64,000 bases of DNA from Gammaproteobacteria bacterium (lineage in GTDB: Bacteria; Pseudomonadota; Gammaproteobacteria; Eutrophobiales; Eutrophobiaceae): the NCBI GenBank assembly GCA_028819495.1, contig JAPPLI010000190.1, forward strand, positions 1 to 64,000, written 5' to 3'. Numbering within the stretch: the stretch's first letter is position 1; every line of letters begins with the position of its first letter. Below, piece after piece: positions 25,752 through 34,219 of the stretch. A program made the translations under genes and the position numbers. A model generated the notes under the pieces. The model was not told where the DNA came from. It saw nothing but the letters and a program-made list of their open reading frames with translations, and did no database searches.

Positions 25752-27413
25752 ATGCACAGTGAACAGTATCTTCCCCGGGGATTGCTTCCGGTTCTCCACA
25801 CCGTTGCCGGACAGACCTTTGTAACAACCCTTATAATGGTACTTTTCGCGCCTGTGTCACCGGCGGCTCCGACACCGAACGGTTCAAGTTTTTCTGACGC
25901 ACAACAGTCCCGAATCGATTACACCAGGCCGGAAGTCACACAACCCCTGATGGACTGCGCAGACTTCACTCGCCTTTCCGGCGCAGATAACAGCGTCCTG
26001 TCTGCCACCCTGTTTCCAGCCGCTTCGGACAGGCCGGAAATGTGTGTGCTGACGGGGGTGAGCGCCCCCGAAGTCCGGTACATAGTCTACCTGCCCAGCA
26101 GTTGGAACGGGCGATTGTACATGCATGGCAACGGGGGTTATGCCGGGGAAGCGCTGAATGATGAGGTGGGCCACATTGCACGCCTGAAGGCGGCCCGGCT
26201 CGGATTTGCTGCCGCGTTCACCAATACCGGCCATGACGAAGCGTCGGAGCCCGGAGGCACATGGGCGCACAACAATCTTGAAAAAGAGATCGATTTCGGC
26301 TACCGCGCAGTGCACCTGACCGCGGCACATGCAAAACAGCTTGCTACAGCGTACTACGGGAGAGCGCCTGGGTATTCCTATTTTGACGGCTGCTCGACCG
26401 GCGGCCTGCAGGGCTTCAGCGAAGCGCAACGGTTCCCCGCTGACTTCGACGGCATCCTTGCCGGCGCGCCGGTCTTCAGTCTCAGGGAAATGATCTGGCA
26501 ATACTGGAAGAACCAGAAGGCGATAACCGAAACACCCCTGACCAGGGAAAGGCTTGAATTGCTGGGGGACACCGTCCTGGATCTGTTCGATATGGCGGAC
26601 GGTGTCCGGGACGGCGTAATCGGCAACCCCGATACGGTGGACTTCAACCCCGGGCGGGATTTGCCCCGCACGGGCGGCGCCGGCCCGGGGTTCACGGACG
26701 CTGAAATCACCACGCTGGCAACCATCTACGGACCTGTTTATGTGGGAGATAAGGAAATTTATCCGAGGATCGTTGTGGGTGGAGAGTTCCCGGGCCTCGC
26801 CTACGAGAGCGGTACATACCTGCCTGCAGCACCGGAAGCGGCATGGGAGGGACGCGTAGTGCCGGACAGCCGGGGCAGACTGGAACAGCAGTCAATCCTG
26901 GAATCCTGGTTCCGCTATTTCGCATTTGAAACAGACGACAGCGAACTGGACTGGAAAGAACTGGACCCCGAGCGGGGCCTGTCCCGAATGACGCAGTCAG
27001 GCCGGATTTTCAATGCAACCGATCCTGATCTCAGCGCTTTTCGCGACCGTGGAGGCAAGATGATCATCTACCACGGCTGGGCCGACTTCGGCGTCAATCC
27101 ACTGAGCACGGTGGATTATTACCGACGGGTCGCCCAATTGTTTGATGACGGGGCGGCGGCGTTCCTCCGGTTATACCTGGTTCCCGGCATGCACCATTGC
27201 GCCGGCGGAGTAAATATAGACCGGTTTGATTTGATGACTCCATTGATCGAATGGGTGGAAACCGGCGCTGCGCCCCGGGACCTGGTCGGCTACCGGATCG
27301 AGCATGGCAGGGTCACCAGGTCGCGCCCGTTGTGTCCGTATCCCCGGGTGGCCCGTTACCGCGGCACAGGCAGTGTTGACGCGCACGAAAACTTTGAGTG
27401 TGCTGAACCCTGA
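25752..27413 (+). CDS. Tannase/feruloyl esterase-family hydrolase, secreted
   Basis: A 553-aa protein with an N-terminal signal segment (about 20-40, ending PVSPAAP) and the tannase/feruloyl esterase fold. The nucleophile motif is DGCSTGG (about residues 214-220), with the family Cys before the Ser, and the catalytic His motif is MHHCAGG near residue 480, whose Cys would form the conserved disulfide. The family cleaves aromatic acid esters such as ferulates or gallates, in the periplasm or outside the cell. It stands alone, divergent from the ABC operon. Confidence 0.87.
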   Translation: MHSEQYLPRGLLPVLHTVAGQTFVTTLIMVLFAPVSPAAPTPNGSSFSDAQQSRIDYTRPEVTQPLMDCADFTRLSGADNSVLSATLFPAASDRPEMCVLTGVSAPEVRYIVYLPSSWNGRLYMHGNGGYAGEALNDEVGHIARLKAARLGFAAAFTNTGHDEASEPGGTWAHNNLEKEIDFGYRAVHLTAAHAKQLATAYYGRAPGYSYFDGCSTGGLQGFSEAQRFPADFDGILAGAPVFSLREMIWQYWKNQKAITETPLTRERLELLGDTVLDLFDMADGVRDGVIGNPDTVDFNPGRDLPRTGGAGPGFTDAEITTLATIYGPVYVGDKEIYPRIVVGGEFPGLAYESGTYLPAAPEAAWEGRVVPDSRGRLEQQSILESWFRYFAFETDDSELDWKELDPERGLSRMTQSGRIFNATDPDLSAFRDRGGKMIIYHGWADFGVNPLSTVDYYRRVAQLFDDGAAAFLRLYLVPGMHHCAGGVNIDRFDLMTPLIEWVETGAAPRDLVGYRIEHGRVTRSRPLCPYPRVARYRGTGSVDAHENFECAEP

Positions 27414-27525
27414 TCATGCGGCCTTCCCTGTCCGTGCCGGGAAAAAACCAATACAAAATCGACTCATTCTGGATTATATTGTCAGGAACTCTGTTATATA
27501 CCCTGATACGCGCTACTGAAAAGAC

Positions 27526-27990
27526 ATGATCAAGCTCAACGTAAACAACAGTCAATATGAAATCGACGTCGAAGCGGATACCCCGCTTTTGTGGGCGCTC
27601 CGTGATGAGATAGGATTGACCGGCACCAAGTTCGGTTGCGGGATCGCCCAGTGCGGCGCCTGCACCGTTCATGTCGACGGAAAACCCATGCGTTCCTGTG
27701 TGCTTCCGGTAAGCGCTCTCGGCAACAGGAAGATCACCACCATCGAACACCTGGCCAGAGACGGCTATCACCCGGTGCAGCAGGCATGGGTCGAGCTGCA
27801 AGTGCCCCAGTGCGGCTATTGCCAGTCGGGACAGATCATGTCGGCCGTGGCCCTGCTTGCCGATAAAGCCTCGCCTTCCGACGAGGATATCGACAAGGCG
27901 ATGTCCGGCAATATCTGCCGTTGCGGGACTTACCAGCGCATCCGCGCAGCCATTCATCGCGCCGCTGAATTACAACGGGAGCATCATTGA
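27526..27990 (+). CDS. IorA-like [2Fe-2S] subunit of a molybdenum hydroxylase
   Basis: A 154-aa protein with both family clusters: [17 protein letters not shown] plus a following Cys (MRSC), and QCGYCQSGQ with NICRCGTY. The sequence is closer to IorA-type small subunits, which pair with IorB-like two-domain large subunits and lack a FAD partner, than to the small subunit at 3298-3786. No large subunit is adjacent; the IorB-like gene at 13230-15425 is the only obvious partner. It is directly followed, one base after its stop, by the riboflavin kinase-HAD fusion gene. Confidence 0.9.
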   Translation: MIKLNVNNSQYEIDVEADTPLLWALRDEIGLTGTKFGCGIAQCGACTVHVDGKPMRSCVLPVSALGNRKITTIEHLARDGYHPVQQAWVELQVPQCGYCQSGQIMSAVALLADKASPSDEDIDKAMSGNICRCGTYQRIRAAIHRAAELQREHH

Positions 27991-27991
27991 G

Positions 27992-29029
27992 TTGGAATTA
28001 TCCGGCCGGGTAGTTACCGGAACAGGACAGGCCGCGGGTTTCACTGAGCTGGACCACGCAAAACAGCAATTCCTGGACAAACTGGGCATCGATACTTGGC
28101 CCGGCACGCTGAATCTGAAACTGGACGATGAAGATTCCCTCGCCGGATGGCACTCACTGAGAATCGGAGACGGTATCGGCATCCGCGCGCCTGACACTGA
28201 CAACTGCCACGCCCGAAGCTATCCCGTGCAGATCAACAACCATGTTACCGGGGCCATTATCTTTCCTGAAGTCGACGGTTACCCGGATGACCAAGTAGAA
28301 GTCATCGCCCCGCTGTCACTACGCGGGCATTTCTCTCTCAATGACGGGGACCGCCTTACGCTGAGCTTGATCAGGCCTGTACGGACCAGCGCCGTCCTGT
28401 TCGACCTGGACGGCACCCTGGTCGATACGGTGGACGCGTTTTACCAGCTCGCCAAACGGACCGGCGCGGAGTTCGGTCTGGAAGTATCCAGGGAGCGCAT
28501 GTACGAGACCCTGAACCACGGTATTTCCTACTGGGACCACGTTGTGCCGGAGTCAATGGAAGACCGGCCGGCCATGATCAAAAAACTGAACAGCAGGGCC
28601 ATGGAACTCTGGCCCGAACTCATCAAGGACAATGCCGGGGCTTTTTCAGGTGTCGTGGAAACCCTGTCCGGCCTCAAAACAGCCGGCTTTGCACTCGGTA
28701 TTGTTACCGGCTCAGGGGAATGGTCCCTGGATTTACTGTTTGGCCTGGGTGTGGCGGACATGTTCGATGCGGTAATTACCGGCTACGACGTAAAAAAACG
28801 CAAACCCGACCCGGAGGGCCTGAACAAGTGCCTGAAACACATGGACGTCGCTCCGGGTGATGCGGTCTACGTCGGCGACAGCGTTATCGATATGCAGGCA
28901 AGTCGCGCGGCAGGGGTACTGCCCATAGCCGTCCTGACCGGCGCCGGGACGTCTGCCAGCCTGTGTGAGGCAGGAGCTTACAGGATAGTCCGCAGCCATG
29001 AACAGGTACGCGCACTACTGGCGACCTGA
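27992..29029 (+). CDS. DUF120-type CTP-dependent riboflavin kinase domain fused to HAD phosphatase
   Basis: A 345-aa two-domain protein. Residues 1-130 match the archaeal RibK (DUF120) barrel: LSGRVVTGTGQAAGF, the GTLNLKLD motif, GAIIFPEVDGYPDDQVEVIA and LSLNDGD-like closing segment, as recalled from Methanocaldococcus RibK. Residues about 133-345 are a HAD hydrolase with FDLDGTLVDT, the Lys in KKRKPDPEG and VGDSVIDMQAS. Archaeal RibK makes FMN using CTP; HAD phosphatases of this group act on small phosphates. The fusion could balance riboflavin and FMN, but activity is inference. Likely start is TTG 27992-27994, one base after the IorA-like stop, with GGGAG upstream; no suitable ATG is present. 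Confidence 0.78.
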   Translation: MELSGRVVTGTGQAAGFTELDHAKQQFLDKLGIDTWPGTLNLKLDDEDSLAGWHSLRIGDGIGIRAPDTDNCHARSYPVQINNHVTGAIIFPEVDGYPDDQVEVIAPLSLRGHFSLNDGDRLTLSLIRPVRTSAVLFDLDGTLVDTVDAFYQLAKRTGAEFGLEVSRERMYETLNHGISYWDHVVPESMEDRPAMIKKLNSRAMELWPELIKDNAGAFSGVVETLSGLKTAGFALGIVTGSGEWSLDLLFGLGVADMFDAVITGYDVKKRKPDPEGLNKCLKHMDVAPGDAVYVGDSVIDMQASRAAGVLPIAVLTGAGTSASLCEAGAYRIVRSHEQVRALLAT

Positions 29030-29491
29030 ACGCCTCCTGGGAGATGTCATTTCATAACCGCGCTGTTCGTAGTCAAATCCCCCCAGTTCGAGACGTTCAA
29101 GGTCCGTTGCCTGCGGGGAGGCATAATAGGCCCTGATTTCACGCATCAACCCTGTTTCCCTGTCGAACACGACCCATTCGGCGCCGCGCAAGACGGTACC
29201 CTGGTATGTCTTGAAGTGGGTCCATTCGATCACCGCCTCGGCCTTGTCCGCATCAACGAGCAGTGCATCAATGGTCCAGCATGAGCCAAATTTCTCCACG
29301 GCCTGCTGCCAACGCTCCGCGATCTTGTCTGCCCCCCGGAATGGCCCCTCATACATCCCCGGTGGAAAGTAATGGACGGCGTCGGGCGTAAAACAGCGCA
29401 CTATCTTCTCCCGGTCCGCTTCATTGCAACCATCGTAGTATTCACGCATCACTGCTTCCATCTGAACGGCGTTCAACTGTTTTGCCGACAT
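29015..29491 (-). CDS. NTF2/SnoaL-like protein
   Basis: A 158-aa protein of the SnoaL/NTF2-like superfamily: REYYDGCNEADREKIVRCF at the start, then FPPGMYEGPFRGADKIAERW and a C-terminal strand region with YYASPQATDLERLELGGFDY. Superfamily members are small barrel enzymes or binding proteins; the reaction here is unknown. Its 3' end overlaps the end of the RibK-HAD gene by 15 bp. ATG 29489-29491 has AAGG upstream. It forms the left metabolic border of the AT-rich defence island. Confidence 0.75.
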   Translation of the reverse strand: MSAKQLNAVQMEAVMREYYDGCNEADREKIVRCFTPDAVHYFPPGMYEGPFRGADKIAERWQQAVEKFGSCWTIDALLVDADKAEAVIEWTHFKTYQGTVLRGAEWVVFDRETGLMREIRAYYASPQATDLERLELGGFDYEQRGYEMTSPRRRSGRQ

Positions 29492-29580
29492 GATCGTTAC
29501 CTTATATGAGCCTGAAGGTTTACTTATGTATAGATCATGATACTACGCTGGCTTGCTCTCTTATTAAAAAGTTAATAGAG

Positions 29581-29611
29581 TTGCACTCTTGGGACTTTAC
29601 TCACATATAAT
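29581..29611 (+). promoter_or_regulatory. Putative sigma70 promoter of the defence-like operon
   Basis: A consensus TATAAT at 29606-29611 preceded by TTGCAC at 29581-29586 with a 19-bp spacer. The start codon at 29634 has AAGGA seven bases upstream. The sequence around it is AT-rich. As no later gap exceeds about 35 bp, this could drive all seven genes to 44520. Predicted by eye. Confidence 0.5.
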
Positions 29612-29633
29612 GCTAAACAACAAGGATTGACCA

Positions 29634-32600
29634 ATGTCTACTGATACCCCCATTCGTGAAGGCCAAATCCTTAGAGGGCCGTTATTCAACGAACCGATGC
29701 GGGTAGAAACTGTTAAGCCAAACGGTGCCAAAACATGGAGTGTTGGGCTTGTCGGACTGCAATCAGAACAGTTCCGTCGGGTCACCCTGACTCCTGGCGA
29801 TATTTCTGATTTGACCATTGCCGAAGCTGCTTTCTCCTACAAAGGCGATGGACGGCTTTTACGCTTAGGCCTCCAGGCCTATTCCCTCGGTATCGCCTAT
29901 GAATTCGACCCTTATTTTGGCCTCTCTATCTCCCGGGTTGATCCACTCCCACATCAACTCGAAGCCGTTTACGAGTACTTGCTTAAGCTTCCCAGTGTAC
30001 GGTTTCTGCTTGCGGACGATGCGGGTGCTGGTAAAACGATCATGGCAGGACTGTTAATTCGTGAACTCAAGCTGCGAGGACTCGCCGAGCGGGTCCTCAT
30101 AGTCTGTCCTGCAAACTTGACGTTTCAGTGGCAACGTGAACTCAGGGAGAAATTTGACGAAAAGTTTCTTGTGATCAAAGGCGGTGATATTCGTGATCAA
30201 TTTGGTGTAAACCAATGGTTGGAACAAAAACAAATCATTACTTCTCTTGATCTGGCAAAAAGGGATGAAATTATCCGGGGTCTGCATCAAGCGCATTGGG
30301 ACCTGGTAATCGTCGACGAAGCACATCGTATGTCCTGGTCGCCACCGGCTCGTAAGACAGCGCGCTATGCACTTGGAGAACTACTGCGCGACAGCGCCGA
30401 TCACTTCCTCCTGCTGACCGCTACACCACACAAGGGAGACCCACAGAATTTTACTCTGTTTTTACAACTCCTCGACCAGGATGCCTATGCAGACGTGAAA
30501 TCTATCCACGAAGCCATGAATCGACAACGGGCACCCTTCTACCTGCGCCGCACCAAAGAAGCAATGGTTTACTTCCCGGAGAGGCACGCGGATGGAACAT
30601 GGATTGCTCAACCGGTTTTTACAAAACGTATTCCGCGCACAGCGAACTTTGCCATTGACGGCCTTGAGCTTGAGCTATATCAGAAAGTTACCCGCTTCGT
30701 CAAAAGACAAAGTGCCCGAGCTGCCGAACAGGGGGACGACCCGAGAGCAAGAGCCGTTGGCTTCCTGATGTCACTGTACCAGAGACGTCTCGCTTCCAGT
30801 ACCTATGCCATGCGTCGATCGTTGGAGAAACGGGCCAGGCGTTTGGAAGAAGGTCTTGAACAGGCTCAACAACTGGCGCGCACAGCACCACCCGTGCTTC
30901 CTGACCTGGAAGATATCGAGGAAATGGAAGATTCTGATCGCGAACGCTTGGAGGCTATGCTGGATGCGATCACACTGGCAGGTAATGCTGCGCAGGTGCG
31001 CGAGGAAATATCCGAACTCCGTCAAATTGCCCGGGAAGCTGGTGTAGTTGAAAATTCCGGTAGCGAAGCTAAACTCAGCCGACTTAAAGATATCATGCAG
31101 GAGGAAGGATTTTTTGAAGACCCTGACCAACGACTGCTGATCTTCACTGAGTTCAAGGATACCCTGGACCACTTGGTGGGGCACCTAAAAAGCTGGGGCT
31201 TTCAGGTTGGGCATATTCATGGCGGCATGAAATCCGGTTCTCGTGATGAAATCGGAAGCCGTCTCCATACTGAACAACAGTTTCGTGAAGGCAATATACA
31301 GGTACTGGTAGCTACCGAGGCAGCCGGAGAAGGCATCAATCTTCAATGCTGTCATATCCTTTTCAACTACGATATTCCCTGGAATCCGAATCGACTCGAA
31401 CAACGCATGGGGCGTATTCACCGTTACGGTCAACGTCACGATTGCCTGATCTTCAACTTCGTAGCAACTAATACTATCGAGGGACGAGTACTCCAACGCT
31501 TGTTGCATAAACTCCAAGAAATCCGTGACGCCCTTGATGATGACGCTGTATTCAACGTAGTCGGAGAAATTCTCCCATCTGCTCACGTGGAACGCGTACT
31601 CCGGGATTATTACGCGGGCAGACTGGGCCCCGTCGATCTCGAAGACCGGCTCTTGAAAGATGTGGACGAAAACCATTTTCGGAATATCTGTCAGACCGCA
31701 TTGGAAGGTCTGGCCTCCAGGAAGCTTAATCTTGATATGCTTCTTGAACGCCGTGCCCGTGCACAGGAACGCCGACTGGTACCTGAAACTATTGCTCGGT
31801 TCATCAAGGAAGCTGCCAAAAATACGACTCTATCGTTAAAGTCAATCAAAAATCTGCCTCATACGTTTGAACCAGGACGAACACCAACCGACTTAAAGAA
31901 ATACGAACGTGAGTCGGATTGGAAGCTACCCGAGATTGCAACCCGCTATCACCGCTTGTCAACGGACCGGAATACGGCAGAACAAAATAACCTGGAATGG
32001 GTCACACCTGGTCACCCGCTATTCGAAGCGTTGCGTCGGCATAGCCTTGAACTTGGCCAAGATACCTTTGCCAAGGGCGCATGTTTCCATTCTCTTGATC
32101 ACGAGTCACCAGTGCGACTAGATTTTTACCGGGCTCGTATTGTAGATGGTCTTGGTCACATCATTCATGAGCGACTATTCACTGTCGAACTAACCGGTGA
32201 GGGCGATAGCCGCCTTCGCGAACCGGATATTCTTGGAAACCTGAGTCCTGCCTTAAAGTCAACTGGTGACGGATTACTACATCACGACAGAGAATCGCTG
32301 GAAGTGGCCGGACTCCCAGAGGAAACAGCATGGCTCAATGAAAACGCCCTGGTGCCATTTCTGAATGAGGTTCGTAATGAACGGCTGGCCGAGGTAAACC
32401 GTATCGCTGAACACGTTGAACTATCATTAACTGAAGTATTGCAGCGTATTGACGATGAAATCGGCCGTGCAAATGAAGATGTAGAGAATAATATCACCGG
32501 CGCCGAGGGCCGTCTTGCCCAGGCCGAATCCCGCCATGCTGAACTATTGGCGCGGCGCGAACGACGCCGTAATGAATTCAAACAGCAGCAAACGGTAACT

Positions 32601-33047
32601 CTACAGGGCGTTGAGCGGCTTACCAGCATTCTTGTCCTCCCCCACCCTGAAGGTAAATCCCTTCAAGTTCAACAGCTTAGGCCAAATCCTGAGACGGAGA
32701 TGACCGCCATGCGAGTCGTGATAGAATATGAGCAGGCACAGGGGAGGCAAGTCTGCGACGTCCACGAAAAAAATCTCGGTTACGACATCACCAGTCTTGA
32801 CCTGGAGTCCGGCACGTTACGTCTGATAGAAATAAAAGGCCTTGCCGCCGGAACCGGCAGCATTCTGCTTACACCGAACGAGCGCCGGGTAGCTGAAGAC
32901 CGCCGCGATTGCTACTGGCTGTATGTGGTAACCAATTGCGCTGACGAACCTGAACTTCAAGAGCCTGTTCATGACCCGGCACGGCTACGGTGGCACGAAG
33001 TTACCAAGGTCGCCCACTATTACTTAGGCGTGGATGCCTTGAAGTGA
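29634..33047 (+). CDS. SNF2-family helicase with C-terminal DUF3883
   Basis: A 1137-aa superfamily 2 helicase/translocase related to RapA and to DISARM DrmD. Motifs in order: Walker A ADDAGAGKT (about 128-135), VDEAHRMS (about 225), LTATPHKG, LIFTEFKDTLDHL, ATEAAGEGINLQ and arginine finger region QRMGRIHRYGQ (about 590). Coiled-coil-rich stretches follow (around 400-450 and 900-990). Residues about 1035-1120 match DUF3883, with GYDITS and LIEIKG, resembling a PD-(D/E)XK-like core. DUF3883 helicases recur in anti-phage systems. It is the first gene of a seven-gene operon and probably a DNA translocase coupled to restriction. Confidence 0.88.
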   Translation: MSTDTPIREGQILRGPLFNEPMRVETVKPNGAKTWSVGLVGLQSEQFRRVTLTPGDISDLTIAEAAFSYKGDGRLLRLGLQAYSLGIAYEFDPYFGLSISRVDPLPHQLEAVYEYLLKLPSVRFLLADDAGAGKTIMAGLLIRELKLRGLAERVLIVCPANLTFQWQRELREKFDEKFLVIKGGDIRDQFGVNQWLEQKQIITSLDLAKRDEIIRGLHQAHWDLVIVDEAHRMSWSPPARKTARYALGELLRDSADHFLLLTATPHKGDPQNFTLFLQLLDQDAYADVKSIHEAMNRQRAPFYLRRTKEAMVYFPERHADGTWIAQPVFTKRIPRTANFAIDGLELELYQKVTRFVKRQSARAAEQGDDPRARAVGFLMSLYQRRLASSTYAMRRSLEKRARRLEEGLEQAQQLARTAPPVLPDLEDIEEMEDSDRERLEAMLDAITLAGNAAQVREEISELRQIAREAGVVENSGSEAKLSRLKDIMQEEGFFEDPDQRLLIFTEFKDTLDHLVGHLKSWGFQVGHIHGGMKSGSRDEIGSRLHTEQQFREGNIQVLVATEAAGEGINLQCCHILFNYDIPWNPNRLEQRMGRIHRYGQRHDCLIFNFVATNTIEGRVLQRLLHKLQEIRDALDDDAVFNVVGEILPSAHVERVLRDYYAGRLGPVDLEDRLLKDVDENHFRNICQTALEGLASRKLNLDMLLERRARAQERRLVPETIARFIKEAAKNTTLSLKSIKNLPHTFEPGRTPTDLKKYERESDWKLPEIATRYHRLSTDRNTAEQNNLEWVTPGHPLFEALRRHSLELGQDTFAKGACFHSLDHESPVRLDFYRARIVDGLGHIIHERLFTVELTGEGDSRLREPDILGNLSPALKSTGDGLLHHDRESLEVAGLPEETAWLNENALVPFLNEVRNERLAEVNRIAEHVELSLTEVLQRIDDEIGRANEDVENNITGAEGRLAQAESRHAELLARRERRRNEFKQQQTVTLQGVERLTSILVLPHPEGKSLQVQQLRPNPETEMTAMRVVIEYEQAQGRQVCDVHEKNLGYDITSLDLESGTLRLIEIKGLAAGTGSILLTPNERRVAEDRRDCYWLYVVTNCADEPELQEPVHDPARLRWHEVTKVAHYYLGVDALK

Positions 33048-33080
33048 CCCTGATAGGTGGGGAGTACATACAACAAAATC

Positions 33081-34217
33081 ATGAACCGCGCTGTATACTA
33101 TGAAAGCTTGATTAAGGTGCCGTCCTCGGCCCCGCCGCACTGGGCTGCATCCTGTACGCACCAGGAATGTTCACTGCACCAGTTGTCGCCGTATATCGGC
33201 AAGTTAAAAAGTATTATTGCCCATGACCTCATCTTGCAATACAGCAAACCCGGTGAGCTGGTAGCTGATATGTTCTGTGGCAGCGGGACCGTGCCACTTG
33301 AAGCAGCCCGCCTCGAGCGACGCGTGTTTGCTTCTGATACGAGCATCTATGCTGTCACACTGACCAAAGGTAAGCTTGAAGCGCCCTCTGATACCGAAAC
33401 TGCTCTTAAAGCCCTTGATCACCTTTTGGAACATGCAAAAACACTACCTGTGCCGGACCTTCGGTCTGTCCCGAAGTGGGTTCGTGCTTTCTTTCATCCC
33501 CAAACTCTCAAAGAAGTCTTACGCCTGAGTGAATTTCTTAATAACGAAAAACACTATTTCCTGCTGGCGTCCCTGCTTGGTATTCTGCACCATCAAAGAC
33601 CGGGATTTCTGTCGTTTCCCAGCAGTCATCTCGTTCCCTATCTCCGGTCAAAAAAATATCCCAGGGCTAACCATCCGGAACTCTATGAATACCGTCCCGT
33701 TACCGAGCGTCTCCAAGCTAAGGTAAAGCGCGCACTGAAACGCCCACCAACACAGTCACTAAATAAATTTGTCGACGATATCAGTATGTCTTCCGTGGAA
33801 TCCGTCAACCTCCCTGACGATATCGACTGTGTTATCACAAGTCCCCCTTACATGAATGCGCTGGACTACAGTCGTGACAATCGTCTGCGCCTATGGTTTC
33901 TCGGTGAAACTCATCTTGAAGCACCAGATCGCGTGCTGGCGAGTCTTGATGCTTTCAGAAGATTGATCAGTTCACTCTTGAAACAATTACAACAAAAAAT
34001 GCGCCTGGGCGGTCATTGCGTCTTTGTCATCGGCGAACAGACCTTTAGGGGTGGCGGACGATTTCCTTCCGAGGAGTTAACGAGGATTTTTTTATCACCC
34101 CCTTCGACATTTCAATTATGCGATGTGGTCAGCGACATCATACCTGACGTTCGCCGCTCCCGGAAACATTTTGCCGGCGTAAAACAGGAGAATATTCTTG
34201 TATTCAGGAAGTTTTGA
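33081..34217 (+). CDS. SPPY-type DNA amino-methyltransferase
   Basis: A 378-aa methyltransferase with AdoMet motif I DMFCGSGTVPLEA (about 63-75) and catalytic motif IV TSPPYMNALDYSR (about 252-264). SPPY is common in N4-cytosine methyltransferases and also found in N6-adenine enzymes, so the base modified is uncertain. A Cys/His cluster (CTHQECSLHQ) near residue 25 may bind metal. ATG 33081 is used; an in-frame GTG at 33057 is possible. It follows the helicase after 33 bp and precedes the kinase-ATPase gene by two bases, within one operon that encodes a second methyltransferase. Confidence 0.85.
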   Translation: MNRAVYYESLIKVPSSAPPHWAASCTHQECSLHQLSPYIGKLKSIIAHDLILQYSKPGELVADMFCGSGTVPLEAARLERRVFASDTSIYAVTLTKGKLEAPSDTETALKALDHLLEHAKTLPVPDLRSVPKWVRAFFHPQTLKEVLRLSEFLNNEKHYFLLASLLGILHHQRPGFLSFPSSHLVPYLRSKKYPRANHPELYEYRPVTERLQAKVKRALKRPPTQSLNKFVDDISMSSVESVNLPDDIDCVITSPPYMNALDYSRDNRLRLWFLGETHLEAPDRVLASLDAFRRLISSLLKQLQQKMRLGGHCVFVIGEQTFRGGGRFPSEELTRIFLSPPSTFQLCDVVSDIIPDVRRSRKHFAGVKQENILVFRKF

Positions 34218-34219
34218 AC

